Origin: Bacteroidales bacterium
GTDB taxonomy: Bacteria > Bacteroidota > Bacteroidia > Bacteroidales > F082
Length of the DNA stretch: 64,000 nt
Direction of reading: 5' to 3'
Assembly: GCA_030690365.1 (NCBI GenBank)
Contig: JAUYGX010000022.1
Span: 18,773-82,772 of the forward strand
Shown here: one piece after another, positions 49,963-59,262 of the stretch
Layout of the letters: the number at the start of each line of letters is the position of its first letter
Numbering within the stretch: the stretch's first letter is position 1
Position numbers and translations under genes: made by a program
Notes under the pieces: generated by a model
Database searches by the model: none
Seen by the model: only the letters and a program-made list of their open reading frames with translations
What the model was told of the DNA's origin: nothing

Positions 49963-50967
49963 TCACAGGTTATATCCAAATGTTTTTAATAATTGAGCGT
50001 CGCTGCCAACCCATTGATATTCATCAAAAACAAGTGCGACCGATGTTTCGTATTCATCAAAGGTGTGGCATTTTTTAATTCTGCCAAATACCTTACCGGG
50101 ATTTTCAAATCCAAAAGCCAGGTTGGCCCACAGTTCTTTCATGATGCCGATCACATTGAGTCTGTCGTTCAGGTGTTTGCGGTAGGACAAATACAGGTCT
50201 TCCATGAATTTCTTAATCAGTATTTTTTGGTCCTCCAGACCTGGCACGCTGTGTTCTTTGATTTTTGCAGGCAGAAATGGATCGGTGAGCAATCCGCGTC
50301 CAATCATTACCCTGCTTATTTGCGGAAATTGTCTGCCAAAGGTTTGATAATCTGCTAACGAAAAAATATCGCCATTGTAGATCAGTGGAATTTGTACCAA
50401 ATCAACCACCCTGGCCAGCGAATCCCAATCCACCGCACCTTTATAAAGCTGGATACCTAGCCGTGCATGTATGGTCAATTCGCTGATATGGTATTGGTTA
50501 AAAATAGGAATCAACGATTCAATTTCGGTTGGAGTATGGTAACCCAATCGACATTTTACTGATAATTTAGTCGGTATTTCAGACATTAAGTTGCTCAAAA
50601 TCTCTTCCACCATGTCAGGATAGGGCAGCATTCCGGAACCTCTCTTTTTGTTAGCAACCCGGGAATAAGGACAGCCCAGGTTCCAGTTGATCTCCTGGTG
50701 CCCCAGTTGATGACAATGATTTGCAAAGTGCAACATATCGCCGGCATCTTTGCTCAATATCTGAGGGATTACCGGAATGTGATTGTGCTGAAGAACCTCC
50801 AGGTCCCTGGCCTTCGAGGCATTGCCCTTTTCGGTTGGGACACTGGAATAAAACGGTGTGTACAGTTTATCCACAAACGGGAAATGCTTGCTATAACATT
50901 CCCGGTAGGTGTAAGTAGTAATTCCCTGAAAAGGAGCAAGGTATATGACCGGGGTTTCCTGGTTCAT
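49963..50967 (-). CDS. tRNA-dihydrouridine synthase family protein
   Basis: The 334-residue FMN TIM-barrel enzyme reduces uridine to dihydrouridine in tRNA. The start motif is YLAPFQGITTYTYRECYSKH (APM.G.TD.P equivalent, about 9-28). The catalytic Cys lies in WNLGCPYSRVANKKRGSGML (about 96-115), with LSVKCRLGY (about 136-144), LTIHARLGIQLYKGAVDW (His near 169) and IPLIYNGDIFS (about 194-204). MIGRGLLTDPFL completes the FMN phosphate site. Subtype (A, B or C) cannot be assigned with certainty. Confidence 0.92.
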   Translation of the reverse strand: MNQETPVIYLAPFQGITTYTYRECYSKHFPFVDKLYTPFYSSVPTEKGNASKARDLEVLQHNHIPVIPQILSKDAGDMLHFANHCHQLGHQEINWNLGCPYSRVANKKRGSGMLPYPDMVEEILSNLMSEIPTKLSVKCRLGYHTPTEIESLIPIFNQYHISELTIHARLGIQLYKGAVDWDSLARVVDLVQIPLIYNGDIFSLADYQTFGRQFPQISRVMIGRGLLTDPFLPAKIKEHSVPGLEDQKILIKKFMEDLYLSYRKHLNDRLNVIGIMKELWANLAFGFENPGKVFGRIKKCHTFDEYETSVALVFDEYQWVGSDAQLLKTFGYNL

Positions 50968-51025
50968 CCTGATAAATAAGTAAGATAGTTAGTTTGCAAC
51001 AGACAATTTTGCAATAATCAATGCG

Positions 51026-52003
51026 TTACCACCCGAGCAGATAGGCAAAAATCAGCGGGGCCACGATGGTTGCATCCGATTCGATAATGAATTTTGGGGT
51101 GTCGATATCGAGTTTTCCCCAGGTAATCTTTTCGTTGGGTACCGCCCCCGAGTACGATCCATAACTGGTGGTTGAGTCGCTGATCTGGCAGAAATAACTC
51201 CAGAAAGGAGTGTCGTGGCGTTCCATGTCCTGATAGAGCATTGGTACCACACAAATGGGGAAATCGCCTGCAATTCCTCCGCCAATCTGGAAAAACCCGA
51301 TGCCTTGTTCCTTGGTGTTGTTGGTGTACCAATCGGCCAGCCACGTCATATATTCGATTCCTGATTTCATGGTGGATGGATTCAACTCGCCTTTGATGCA
51401 GTAGGAGGCAAAAATATTGCCCATGGTTGAATCTTCCCAACCTGGCACCACGATGGGCAGGTTCTTTTGGGCGGCCGCCAGCATCCAGCTATTTTTCGGG
51501 TCTATTTCGTAATATTGTTCCAACACACCCGACAACAGCATTTTATACATGTATTCATGTGGGAAAAATCGCTCGCCCTTCTCCTGTGCATCTTTCCAGA
51601 TTTTGAAGATGTGTTTCTGCAATCTTCTAAAAGCCTCATCTTCGGGAATGCAGGTGTCGGTAACGCGGTTCAGTCCACTTTCCATCAAGTCCCATTCCTG
51701 TTGAGGAGTTAAATCACGGTAGTTTGGAACGCGTTTGTAGTGCGAGTGTGCTACCAGATTCATGATGTCTTCTTCCAGGTTAGCGCCGGTACAGGTGATA
51801 ATCTGTACCTTATCCTGCCTGATCATTTCAGCCAATGATTTTCCCAACTCAGCGGTACTCATGGCACCGGCCAGGGTAATCATCATTTTGTTTCCTTTTT
51901 CAAGCTGCAATTCATAAGCGGCGGCAGCATCTACCAGCGAAGCGGCGTTAAAATGTTTGTAATGCTCAACGATAAATTGTGAAACGGGTCCTTTGTTATT
52001 CAT
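51026..52003 (-). CDS. deoxyhypusine synthase-like protein lacking the catalytic lysine
   Basis: This 325-residue protein has the DHS framework: MITLAGAMSTAELG (about 41-54), IITCTGANLEEDI (about 69-81), VPGWEDSTMGN (about 184-194), FFQIGGGIAGDFPI (about 232-245) and the end region ITWGKLDIDTPKFIIESDAT. Eukaryotic DHS uses a Lys right after GGG (GGGxxKH), where this protein has GIAGD, so the normal covalent intermediate cannot form in the same way. Bacteria lack eIF5A, and the gene overlaps agmatinase by 8 nt in an operon with arginine decarboxylase, so the substrate is more likely a polyamine or agmatine-derived molecule. The true reaction is unknown. Confidence 0.82.
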   Translation of the reverse strand: MNNKGPVSQFIVEHYKHFNAASLVDAAAAYELQLEKGNKMMITLAGAMSTAELGKSLAEMIRQDKVQIITCTGANLEEDIMNLVAHSHYKRVPNYRDLTPQQEWDLMESGLNRVTDTCIPEDEAFRRLQKHIFKIWKDAQEKGERFFPHEYMYKMLLSGVLEQYYEIDPKNSWMLAAAQKNLPIVVPGWEDSTMGNIFASYCIKGELNPSTMKSGIEYMTWLADWYTNNTKEQGIGFFQIGGGIAGDFPICVVPMLYQDMERHDTPFWSYFCQISDSTTSYGSYSGAVPNEKITWGKLDIDTPKFIIESDATIVAPLIFAYLLGW

Positions 52004-52847
52004 GGTTAAAAAATTTATAACTCAACATTTTATAATATAATTTGGCTGTGAGGAAGTTGGGAGCTTTGTTTCCGGCGATGGGAGCCAGTTCTACCAGGTC
52101 GAAACCTACCACCTGCCTTTGTTCAAAAACCATTCTCAGGTAACGGATGGTGGTATTCCAGTCGAGACCGCCCGGTTCGGGCGTACCCGTTGCCGGCATG
52201 ATAGAAGGATCCAACCCATCCAAATCGAAAGTGATGTATACTTTTTTTCCCATCAGGTCGATGGATTGTTGCATCCAGTCGGTGGTTCCATAAATATCTT
52301 CAGCAAAAAACACCTTGTCACGGTTGAGGAATTCAAGCTCACTGTCGGTCATGCTGCGGATGCCCACCTGAATCAGGTTGGTATTTTTAGAGGCATCGTG
52401 AAGTGCACAAGCATGGTTGTAGGGTGTCCCCATATAGCTGTCGCGCAGGTCGGCATGGGCATCGATTTGCAGAATGGTGATGTCGGGATGTTTTTCGTAA
52501 ACCGCTTTGATTACGCCAATGCTGATGCTGTGTTCTCCACCAAAAAAAGTGACAAACTTGTTGGTAGCCAGCATGTTTTTGGCACTTTCGTACGATTTTT
52601 TAAACATCACCTCTGGTGAGGTAAGCCCGGTTAGTGGAGGGTACATGTAAACGCCTCTTTTATACACTTCGGAGTTGGTTTCAATATCATAAACCTCCAT
52701 GTTTTCGGCAGCTTCCAAAAAAGCATCCAGTGCATTGTCAGCCCCTTTTCCCCAGGTACTGGTTCCATCGTAGGGAATCGACTGAAACAAAATATCCGCC
52801 TGATCGAAGCCGGCATATTCCTCTTCAATTCCTGCAAAAGTTCTCAT
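51996..52847 (-). CDS. speB: agmatinase (arginase family)
   Basis: The 283-residue enzyme has the three Mn-binding motifs of ureohydrolases: FFGGEHSISIG (His, about 95-105), LQIDAHADLRDSY (about 121-133) and ITFDLDGLDPSIMPATGTPE (about 200-219). GFDLVELAP near 250 is the usual final motif. It converts agmatine to putrescine and urea. The arginine decarboxylase gene 3 nt upstream strongly favours agmatinase over arginase or formiminoglutamase. The downstream DHS-like gene overlaps its end by 8 nt, so the three are co-translated. Confidence 0.9.
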   Translation of the reverse strand: MRTFAGIEEEYAGFDQADILFQSIPYDGTSTWGKGADNALDAFLEAAENMEVYDIETNSEVYKRGVYMYPPLTGLTSPEVMFKKSYESAKNMLATNKFVTFFGGEHSISIGVIKAVYEKHPDITILQIDAHADLRDSYMGTPYNHACALHDASKNTNLIQVGIRSMTDSELEFLNRDKVFFAEDIYGTTDWMQQSIDLMGKKVYITFDLDGLDPSIMPATGTPEPGGLDWNTTIRYLRMVFEQRQVVGFDLVELAPIAGNKAPNFLTAKLYYKMLSYKFFNHE

Positions 52848-52850
52848 AAT

Positions 52851-54257
52851 CTATTCGTTATATCCAAGAATATTTAACATTTCGAAAACTGATTGCTCAT
52901 TGCGGTATACATGATCAATTACATTTCCGGTTTCATCGCGGTCGATGATGACGTGTTTTGGCGAGGGGATTAAACAATGTTTAATTCCTCCGTAGCCACT
53001 GATGGAATCCTGATAGGCTCCTGTGTGAAAGAAACCAATATAAAGCGGTTCTGCATCTTCGGCATTGTATTTAGGCAGTAAAATTTGCTGATTGAGGTCT
53101 TCGGAGTTATAATAATCAGAGTGATCGCAGCTGATGCCCCCAATATTAACGCGTGTGTACTCGTTGTCCCATTTATTGATGGGAAGCAGGATGAATTTCT
53201 CGTGTAACGACCATGCATCGGGGATGGTGTTCATCAGGCTGTTGTCGACGATGTACCAGCGTTCGGTGTCGTTCTGTTGTTTTTGTTCGATCACCTTAAA
53301 AATAATAGCACCACTTTCTCCAACGGTATATTTCCCAAATTCGGTAAATAAATTGGGTTCGGGTACACCTTCGGCATCACAAGCATCTTTGATGTTTTTA
53401 ACAATTTCACGGATCATGTATTCGTAATTGTATTCAAAGCCCAGGTGATTTCTGATGGGAAATCCACCACCCAGATTCAGGGAGTCCAGTGTGGGGCATT
53501 GTTTTTTGAGTTCGGTAAACAACTTCACTGCTTTTTGAAATTCCCCCCAATAATATAGATTGTCTTTGATGCCCGAATCCACGAAAAAGTGAAACATCAC
53601 CAATTCAAATTTTTCATTTCCTTTGATGCGTTTGTTAAAAAAGTCCATCATTTCGTTGTGACGGATTCCCAGTCGTGAGGTATAATAGGCCGATTGCGGT
53701 TCCTCGTCGATGGCCATCCTGACACCAATCTTAATCTTGTGCTTACCCGCCAGACGTTCAACTGCGGCCAGTTCGGTAGGGCTATCCAAAACAATAATTG
53801 AATTTTTAAATCCCCGGTTCTGCATGTCGATGATTTTGGTAATGTATTCATCGGTTTTATAGCCATTGTGAACGATGGTGATGGATTTATCGATTTCGCC
53901 TTTTTCGTAAAGACTTAAGATTAAATCAATGTCGAAGGAAGAAGAAGTTTCCAAATCGACATCATGTTTTAACGCTGCACCAATTACATGGTGAAAGTGA
54001 CTGCATTTGGTACAATAACAATAGTTGTATTTTCCTGCATAACCGTTGGCTTTCATGGCCCGCTTAAAAAGGTTTTTTGCTTTTTTAATTTGGTCGGCAA
54101 TGCGGGGGAGGTACATCAATTTAAAAGGCGTATCATACTTATCAATCAAGTATTTAAGCGATACTCCGTAAAAAGTAAGGTATCCATCACGCAGATCAAA
54201 TCCCTCCTGGGGGAAATAGTAACTCTGCTCAACTAAGTCAAAATACGTGTTCTTCAT
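52851..54257 (-). CDS. speA: arginine decarboxylase, short PLP fold III type
   Basis: The 468-residue protein belongs to the alanine-racemase-fold decarboxylases. The PLP Lys lies in YNYCYCTKCSHFHHVI (about residue 83), and DLETSSSFDIDLIL (about 100-113), FHFFVDSG (about 218-225), LNLGGGFPIRNHLG (about 255-268) and FTEFGKYTVGESGAI (about 303-317) form the cofactor and substrate site. The size is shorter than the 630-660 residues of E. coli SpeA because the insertion domain is missing. That matches the Bacteroidota arginine decarboxylases, but ornithine or diaminopimelate decarboxylase cannot be excluded by sequence alone. The agmatinase 3 nt downstream supports arginine as substrate. Confidence 0.87.
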   Translation of the reverse strand: MKNTYFDLVEQSYYFPQEGFDLRDGYLTFYGVSLKYLIDKYDTPFKLMYLPRIADQIKKAKNLFKRAMKANGYAGKYNYCYCTKCSHFHHVIGAALKHDVDLETSSSFDIDLILSLYEKGEIDKSITIVHNGYKTDEYITKIIDMQNRGFKNSIIVLDSPTELAAVERLAGKHKIKIGVRMAIDEEPQSAYYTSRLGIRHNEMMDFFNKRIKGNEKFELVMFHFFVDSGIKDNLYYWGEFQKAVKLFTELKKQCPTLDSLNLGGGFPIRNHLGFEYNYEYMIREIVKNIKDACDAEGVPEPNLFTEFGKYTVGESGAIIFKVIEQKQQNDTERWYIVDNSLMNTIPDAWSLHEKFILLPINKWDNEYTRVNIGGISCDHSDYYNSEDLNQQILLPKYNAEDAEPLYIGFFHTGAYQDSISGYGGIKHCLIPSPKHVIIDRDETGNVIDHVYRNEQSVFEMLNILGYNE

Positions 54258-54352
54258 TTGCTATACAGCCATATAAATAAGTTAGAATTTTTGTGTCTGC
54301 AAAATAACACTTCTTTTTAGTAAAAAAGAGACTTTTAGGGTAAAAAAATGGA

Positions 54353-55408
54353 TTAAGCTTTTTTAACGGTTTTCTTTTTTTTGGCGAAGACCTTTCTAAG
54401 CCAGATGGGCAGGACAATCACGCCAATAATCAGGTAGGGATAATAGGAAATAAATCGCCAGAAAATAGCCAAAGGGGCATACCAGGAAGCATTGGGGATG
54501 AAGTCGCCAAGGAAATTGGAGAATACAAATTCCGCAATGCCACTGCCTCCGGGTGTGGGGCTTATCAGCAGGATAATCCACATACTCAGTTGTCGCCCGA
54601 GAATGAGCAGGTGATCGGCAATGCTGAATTGTTGATTTAAAAATGCTAAAAGCAGGAAATTTACTACCCAATACCGGCCTACCCAGGCAAAAATAGTGGC
54701 TCCCATGCTTTTTGCCCAGTAAGAAAATGGTTTGCTTCTGATGGCTTTGGATGTGTATATCAGCTGGTTGGCTGATTTACGGGCCCTGAGCCTCCACCGA
54801 ATAAGAATGGGAAACAGAAAAATCCAGGAAATAACAGATTTAAATAGTTGTGGATTTATAAACAAGGCATAGGCCAGAAACAGGGTATAAGCGAAAATAA
54901 TTCCATATCCAATGTAAAAGGCGGTGATTATTTCTTGGTAAGCATGCGAATCGGGTGGGAATATTTGATTTCCAAACAAAAAATATACAAATGGAACAGA
55001 AACAATAAAGAAAACTTCATCCAGAAAAATGGCCGTGAGTACAACGGCGGTGCTTCTTCCTCCGCTCAAGCCTTCTTTGTACAGGAAGAAAATTGCCGGA
55101 CCGGTTCCGCCGGCAACCGAAGGTGAGATGGCTGAGCTAAATTCCCACAACATAATCACATTAAAAGCCTGTTTCCACGACAAGCGGCTGTTGGTTAAAA
55201 TGATGATCCGATACATGTAACTTAAATCGCGTATTGCCATCATGGCAAAGGCAAGCAGCAGATAGTAAACCAATTTCCACGAAAGTGTGATAAAGCTAAA
55301 GGTCTGGGAATCAAAATTTCTAAAGAGCAAATATCCACTCACCCCCAATCCGATGAGGATAGGCCAGATAATTCGGCTGGGGCGTAAACTATTGATTATT
55401 TTATCCAC
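54353..55408 (-). CDS. LPG synthase-type transmembrane flippase-like protein
   Basis: This 351-residue protein has about eight helices and the pattern of the lysylphosphatidylglycerol synthase membrane domain (AglD/YbhN group): an N-terminal IIWPILIGLGVSGYLLF helix, EFSSAISPSVAGGTGPAIFF (about 90-109), and ISPTPGGSGIAEFVFSNF near 290, the conserved P.PGG.G..E motif. Such proteins lack the aminoacyl-transferase domain and are thought to move lipids or lipid-linked precursors. It is a single gene. Upstream, the 368-bp gap to the divergent GIN protein holds no other gene. Confidence 0.85.
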   Translation of the reverse strand: MDKIINSLRPSRIIWPILIGLGVSGYLLFRNFDSQTFSFITLSWKLVYYLLLAFAMMAIRDLSYMYRIIILTNSRLSWKQAFNVIMLWEFSSAISPSVAGGTGPAIFFLYKEGLSGGRSTAVVLTAIFLDEVFFIVSVPFVYFLFGNQIFPPDSHAYQEIITAFYIGYGIIFAYTLFLAYALFINPQLFKSVISWIFLFPILIRWRLRARKSANQLIYTSKAIRSKPFSYWAKSMGATIFAWVGRYWVVNFLLLAFLNQQFSIADHLLILGRQLSMWIILLISPTPGGSGIAEFVFSNFLGDFIPNASWYAPLAIFWRFISYYPYLIIGVIVLPIWLRKVFAKKKKTVKKA

Positions 55409-55776
55409 AATTTCTTCGGTTCAAAGGGCAAAGATAATAGGATTAACACCCTATACCAAGTCATTTCGGCACTTATTAACCTTGTAAGTGGATGTCGGTT
55501 AGGAACCCACAATTCCGGTTGTCAGATTGATGTTGAATAAATGCGTTCACTTTAAATAAATGGATAACTTTGTTGACCTGATTATAGCAGTAAAGGTGTT
55601 TTGCAACCAAGTGATGATAATGCTTGAAAATCATTGTAAACAAGGTGTTTGTGAACTGTCAATCGTGAGACGGACAGGATCAGGTGTTGATACAATTGAG
55701 TTGGTTATAAAAACGCATTTTTGTTTTGACAGTTTGATCCGCTCCGGGTTAAATCGCAAATGTGAATGTATTTAAT
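55409..55776. other. 368-bp divergent intergenic region
   Basis: No reliable gene was found; a 71-codon frame at 55560-55775 lacks a signal or family pattern. TAACTTTG at 55565-55572 fits the -7 consensus but is 205 nt before the downstream gene. No palindrome or terminator was recognised. Confidence 0.4.
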
Positions 55777-56553
55777 ATGAGCAAGATATTTCTATATTTT
55801 ATTTCACTGTGCATGGTGCTGTTTTCTTGCAAAAAAGAACCAGGCGATTGTTTTGTATCGGCAGGTAAAATAATTAGCCAATCAAGACAAATTTCTGATT
55901 TTACCGAGCTAAAAATGATGGATAACGTTGATGTTGAACTATTTTCAAGTGACAATAACAGGGTAGAAGTTACAGCCGGTGAAAACATCATCGAAAATAT
56001 TGTTACCAAAGTTATTGATAAAGAAATCATGCAGGATTCGTTGATGGTCAAATCAAGATTGTTGGTTATAGAGAACTTAAGCGAATGTAACTGGATGCGT
56101 AGTTACAACGATCCAATCAAGGTGAAAATTTTTTATAACACAAAACTTAAGGCCATCGAATACCGATCCATTGGAAATTTAAATTGTGGCAATACCATCC
56201 GGTCCGATACTTTTTTTATTGATATTAAGGAGGGTGCCGGGAGTATTCATCTAAAACTGGATTGTCTTCAATCGCATTTAAATTTTTATTATGGGACTGC
56301 TGATCTAACCGTTACGGGTGTGTCAGGTTTAAATTATGTGTTTCAGGCAAGCTTTGGACCGGTTGATGCCCGGGATTTATTGGCCAATTTTTGTTATATT
56401 GAGAATAAAGGTTCAAATAATTGTTTTGTAAATGCAGGTACATTTTTGGGCGCTACCATTAGTTCGATTGGTGATGTATATTATTCAGGAAATCCCGAAG
56501 GAAAAGAGCTGAATAAAAACGGACTGGGAAATTTTTATGAATTGAAGCCATAA
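55777..56553 (+). CDS. GIN-domain (DUF2807) lipoprotein
   Basis: The start at 55777 (MSKIFLYFISLCMVLFSC) gives a lipoprotein signal with lipobox VLFSC. The 258-residue protein then shows the head-GIN adhesin pattern: SRQISDFTELKMMDNVDVEL (about 38-57), VEVTAGENIIENI (about 64-76) and repeating beta-helix turns through SIGNLNCGNTI and a final SSIGDVYYSGNPEG (about 234-247). GIN domains are beta-helical and common in Bacteroidota envelopes, with no established activity. It stands alone between divergent and convergent neighbours. Confidence 0.85.
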   Translation: MSKIFLYFISLCMVLFSCKKEPGDCFVSAGKIISQSRQISDFTELKMMDNVDVELFSSDNNRVEVTAGENIIENIVTKVIDKEIMQDSLMVKSRLLVIENLSECNWMRSYNDPIKVKIFYNTKLKAIEYRSIGNLNCGNTIRSDTFFIDIKEGAGSIHLKLDCLQSHLNFYYGTADLTVTGVSGLNYVFQASFGPVDARDLLANFCYIENKGSNNCFVNAGTFLGATISSIGDVYYSGNPEGKELNKNGLGNFYELKP

Positions 56554-56659
56554 AAACTCCTGATACCTAATCTGCACAAGCCAGAAAAATTTCACGTAAA
56601 GTGCGCTAAGTTTTTGGTACGTAAAGTTCGTAAATCAACTCATCGTAACCACATGAATT

Positions 56660-58111
56660 TCAATTCTTGTTCTGAAACTCATAAAGGGTAAAAATTTCGT
56701 AAAACCTGTAGGTGTTTGCCAGATGATGCGAGTGTTCGAGTGTAGGTAAAATGTTGTTATTTGGATACGAATTTTGTGCTGCCACATCCAGATAAAGCAC
56801 CTTTTTTGTGTTATCTATGGTTACATCATTTACGCTATAAACAAAATTTACACCCTCCTTCTTCATTTTTTCATGCAGGTTGTTCAGTGCATTTGGCTGG
56901 TTAGCTTCTCTGAATATTTCCGAATCAAAATAATAAGTAAAATTCAAATCAAAAAACTGAGGGCATACCAAAACCACTGTGTTTGCGTCCTTTAATTCCA
57001 CAATTTTGGCGATGGTTTCTTTTACATGTCGTTTGTTGCCTACATTCAGTTTAACTGTAAAAACAAATAGAATGAGCAAAATGCCCGGGATTACCAGTTG
57101 ATAACGTCTGTTTTTTACCAGATAAATGGAACTCATCGCCAATAGCAAATAGTAGCCAATGGATAAAAAAATTAAATATCGGCCAATAAACATCGGTATC
57201 CAAAACGAAACAATAAACATGGTTAAAAAGGGAAATATAAACCAAATAACCACCAGTTTATTGCCAATCGGGATATGTATAAAGTCTTTTTTTATAATGA
57301 CTTTAATCAAAGCAGCCAATAAGATGCTCATCGAAACCACTGTGGTAATCGGGCTGTTTGAGAAACTCCACAGCATGTTATAAATGGCTTCCACGCCATT
57401 AGGTTGGCTTATCCAGGTGCCGTTTTGTGATGAATCAATAAAGCGGTGATATAAGATAAACAGGTACGGACTAAATAACACTATCAAACACAGTAGAAAC
57501 AACAAATAATTTCGGAGCTGCTTTCTTCTTGTCTCACCATCAAAAAGAATGATAAGTATTTGGACGATAAGTACAAAAAGCGAAAAGTAATGCGCGTATA
57601 ACAATAAAGTGGATACAACCAGCAGTAAAATGTAGGACCTGAATACAGTGCGATTTTGACATATTTTGAGAAAATAATACATCGACATCGTTGTAAGTAA
57701 GGCGAAAAGCGGGTACACCCTGGCTTCGTGAGCAAAGAAAATATGGAAGTTGGAAAAAGTGAATAACAATCCGGCCAGGAGGGCGATCTGATAATTAAAG
57801 AAATCCTTTCCAATGCGATAAATAAAATATACGGTAGCACTGCTAAAAATTAACGATGGGAGCCTCACCGCCAAAGGGCCGATGCCAAAAAGTTTTATCC
57901 AGAAATGAAGCAAAATCTCATATAATGGTGGGTTGTTTCCCGGGCTCAGATTGGATATAATTAACGGAATATCCATCTGTGCATAATAGATGCTAAAAGG
58001 TTCATCACCCCCAATTGAATTGGTGGTGATGTACAGTATTTTTATTACAATATTCAGGACAATTAAAGCGAGTGGACTTATTTTAACTAAAAAAGCACGT
58101 TTTTCAATCAT
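56660..58111 (-). CDS. GT39/ArnT-like integral membrane glycosyltransferase
   Basis: The start at 58111 (MIEKRAFLVKISPLALIV) is preferred over one at 58171, whose extra 20 residues are charged and not family-like. The 483-residue protein has about eleven helices. The first loop contains the catalytic acid pattern IGGDEPFSIYYAQ (about 34-46), and NNPPLYEILLHFWIKLFG with AVRLPSLIFSSATVYFIYRI follows (about 58-100), as in GT-C enzymes of the ArnT/PMT group. FAHEARVYPLFALL near 127 carries the second conserved motif. It uses a polyprenyl-phosphate sugar donor; the acceptor (lipid A, glycan or protein) is unknown. Confidence 0.85.
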   Translation of the reverse strand: MIEKRAFLVKISPLALIVLNIVIKILYITTNSIGGDEPFSIYYAQMDIPLIISNLSPGNNPPLYEILLHFWIKLFGIGPLAVRLPSLIFSSATVYFIYRIGKDFFNYQIALLAGLLFTFSNFHIFFAHEARVYPLFALLTTMSMYYFLKICQNRTVFRSYILLLVVSTLLLYAHYFSLFVLIVQILIILFDGETRRKQLRNYLLFLLCLIVLFSPYLFILYHRFIDSSQNGTWISQPNGVEAIYNMLWSFSNSPITTVVSMSILLAALIKVIIKKDFIHIPIGNKLVVIWFIFPFLTMFIVSFWIPMFIGRYLIFLSIGYYLLLAMSSIYLVKNRRYQLVIPGILLILFVFTVKLNVGNKRHVKETIAKIVELKDANTVVLVCPQFFDLNFTYYFDSEIFREANQPNALNNLHEKMKKEGVNFVYSVNDVTIDNTKKVLYLDVAAQNSYPNNNILPTLEHSHHLANTYRFYEIFTLYEFQNKN

Positions 58112-58447
58112 TCGGTGGGCAGTTAAGATTTCGTCAATTATTTGATCAATGTCACGCAAATATAAAAACAATGTGAAGTGATTTGTCTTCAGGTTCTAAT
58201 AATTTAAACACGACTTGCTATGGATTTTATGATCGTTGTAGTAAAACACGATGCTTAGTACTTCAAGTCAAAAATGTATCGAAATAACGTCAATATGGCA
58301 TGTAAATTTCATGTGTTTTTGATGAAAACGGACATAATGGCATTAATATGAGATCGTTTGGTTGAATTTCCGGGTTGGAACAGGAATTGAAAAGTGGCTG
58401 TTATAACACGAAAAAAATTAGTAACATTTATAAAAAAAGGAAAAACC

Positions 58448-58861
58448 ATGAACTTAGTCAGATTTAACCCCAGCCTGTTAAGCCTGTTTGACAATATTGA
58501 AAAGTCACAGTTTGGCTTAAACCATGAATCGAATGGTCATGTACCATCGGTTAATATTATCGAAAACGACCAGAACTTTGTTTTGGAACTGGCCGCTCCC
58601 GGTAAAACCAAGGAAGACTTCAAAGTCAACATCGAGAACCAATTGTTAACCATTTCGAGTGAGATGAAAGAAGAAAACAAGGAAGAAAAAACCAACTACA
58701 CCCGAAGAGAGTTTTTGTACAATGGGTTTAGCCGTTCGTTTAATCTACCCAAAAACATTTTAATTGACGAGGTTTCTGCCGATTACAACAGTGGAATTCT
58801 GCGGTTAACGCTTCCTAAAAGGGAAGAAACCAAATTAAACAGAGAAATCAAGATCGGTTAA
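58448..58861 (+). CDS. Hsp20/alpha-crystallin small heat-shock protein
   Basis: The start at 58448 (MNLVRFNPSLLSLFDNIEK) is chosen. The 137-residue chaperone has the alpha-crystallin core (about 30-125): VNIIENDQNFVLELAAPG, KEDFKVNIENQLLTISSEM, the typical Arg-rich YTRREFLYNGFSRSFNLP, and DYNSGILRLTLPK with the C-terminal I-x-I-like motif (IKIG). It holds unfolding proteins in an ATP-independent way. No sigma-32 or HAIR-like operator was recognised in the 276 bp upstream. A strong terminator follows. Confidence 0.92.
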   Translation: MNLVRFNPSLLSLFDNIEKSQFGLNHESNGHVPSVNIIENDQNFVLELAAPGKTKEDFKVNIENQLLTISSEMKEENKEEKTNYTRREFLYNGFSRSFNLPKNILIDEVSADYNSGILRLTLPKREETKLNREIKIG

Positions 58862-58874
58862 TGAACTGAACAAT

Positions 58875-58905
58875 AAAAAAGCCGGGCTTTAGCCCGGCTT
58901 TTTTT
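58875..58905. terminator. bidirectional terminator after hsp20
   Basis: GCCGGGC-TTTA-GCCCGGC (58881-58898) is flanked by six A on the left and seven T on the right, so it can end transcripts from both strands. It lies between the convergent hsp20 gene and the small gene at 58907. Confidence 0.9.
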
Positions 58906-58906
58906 G

Positions 58907-59191
58907 TTATTTACGTTTATATAACTTTCTGGTTTCAATTTTTTGGAGTTCCCTTTCGATGACCAACTGCGCTATGGCACGTGCCTGAAGCTCGATGGTG
59001 GTTTCTTTAAGAGCGAGTGCAAAACGGGCTTCATTTACATCATGCCGGTATATCATGGTGTGCAATTTTGAGAAATCGTTCTCAATTAAATCGCGGATAA
59101 AGGCACTTAGCCGCTTCTCAAGTGCAGTGCGGTCGAGTGTTTCGTACTCCTTTGGAAAAGGTTCTCTGTATTTTTCTATTTCGTTATTCAT
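58907..59191 (-). CDS. small helical protein of unknown function
   Basis: The start at 59191 (MNNEIEKYREPFPKEYETLD) is chosen, with a TTG three codons earlier also possible. The 94-residue protein is highly charged and appears all-helical, with ALEKRLSAFIRDLIENDF and ALALKETTIELQARAIAQ helices, no signal peptide and no membrane segment. The helical pair could form a coiled-coil dimer. It is downstream of lptD on the same strand (71 nt apart) and shares the hsp20 terminator. I do not recognise a family. Confidence 0.6.
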   Translation of the reverse strand: MNNEIEKYREPFPKEYETLDRTALEKRLSAFIRDLIENDFSKLHTMIYRHDVNEARFALALKETTIELQARAIAQLVIERELQKIETRKLYKRK

Positions 59192-59262
59192 GCGTTGCAA
59201 AGGTAGTTACTATCAAAATGAGTTGAAATAACACTTGGTTAGAAAAAAGGGTTATGTGTTGA

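Noticed and set aside
55560..55775. 71-codon frame upstream of the GIN lipoprotein
   Set aside because: Its ATG falls directly at a promoter-like TAACTTTG and the peptide has no family pattern; not enough support.
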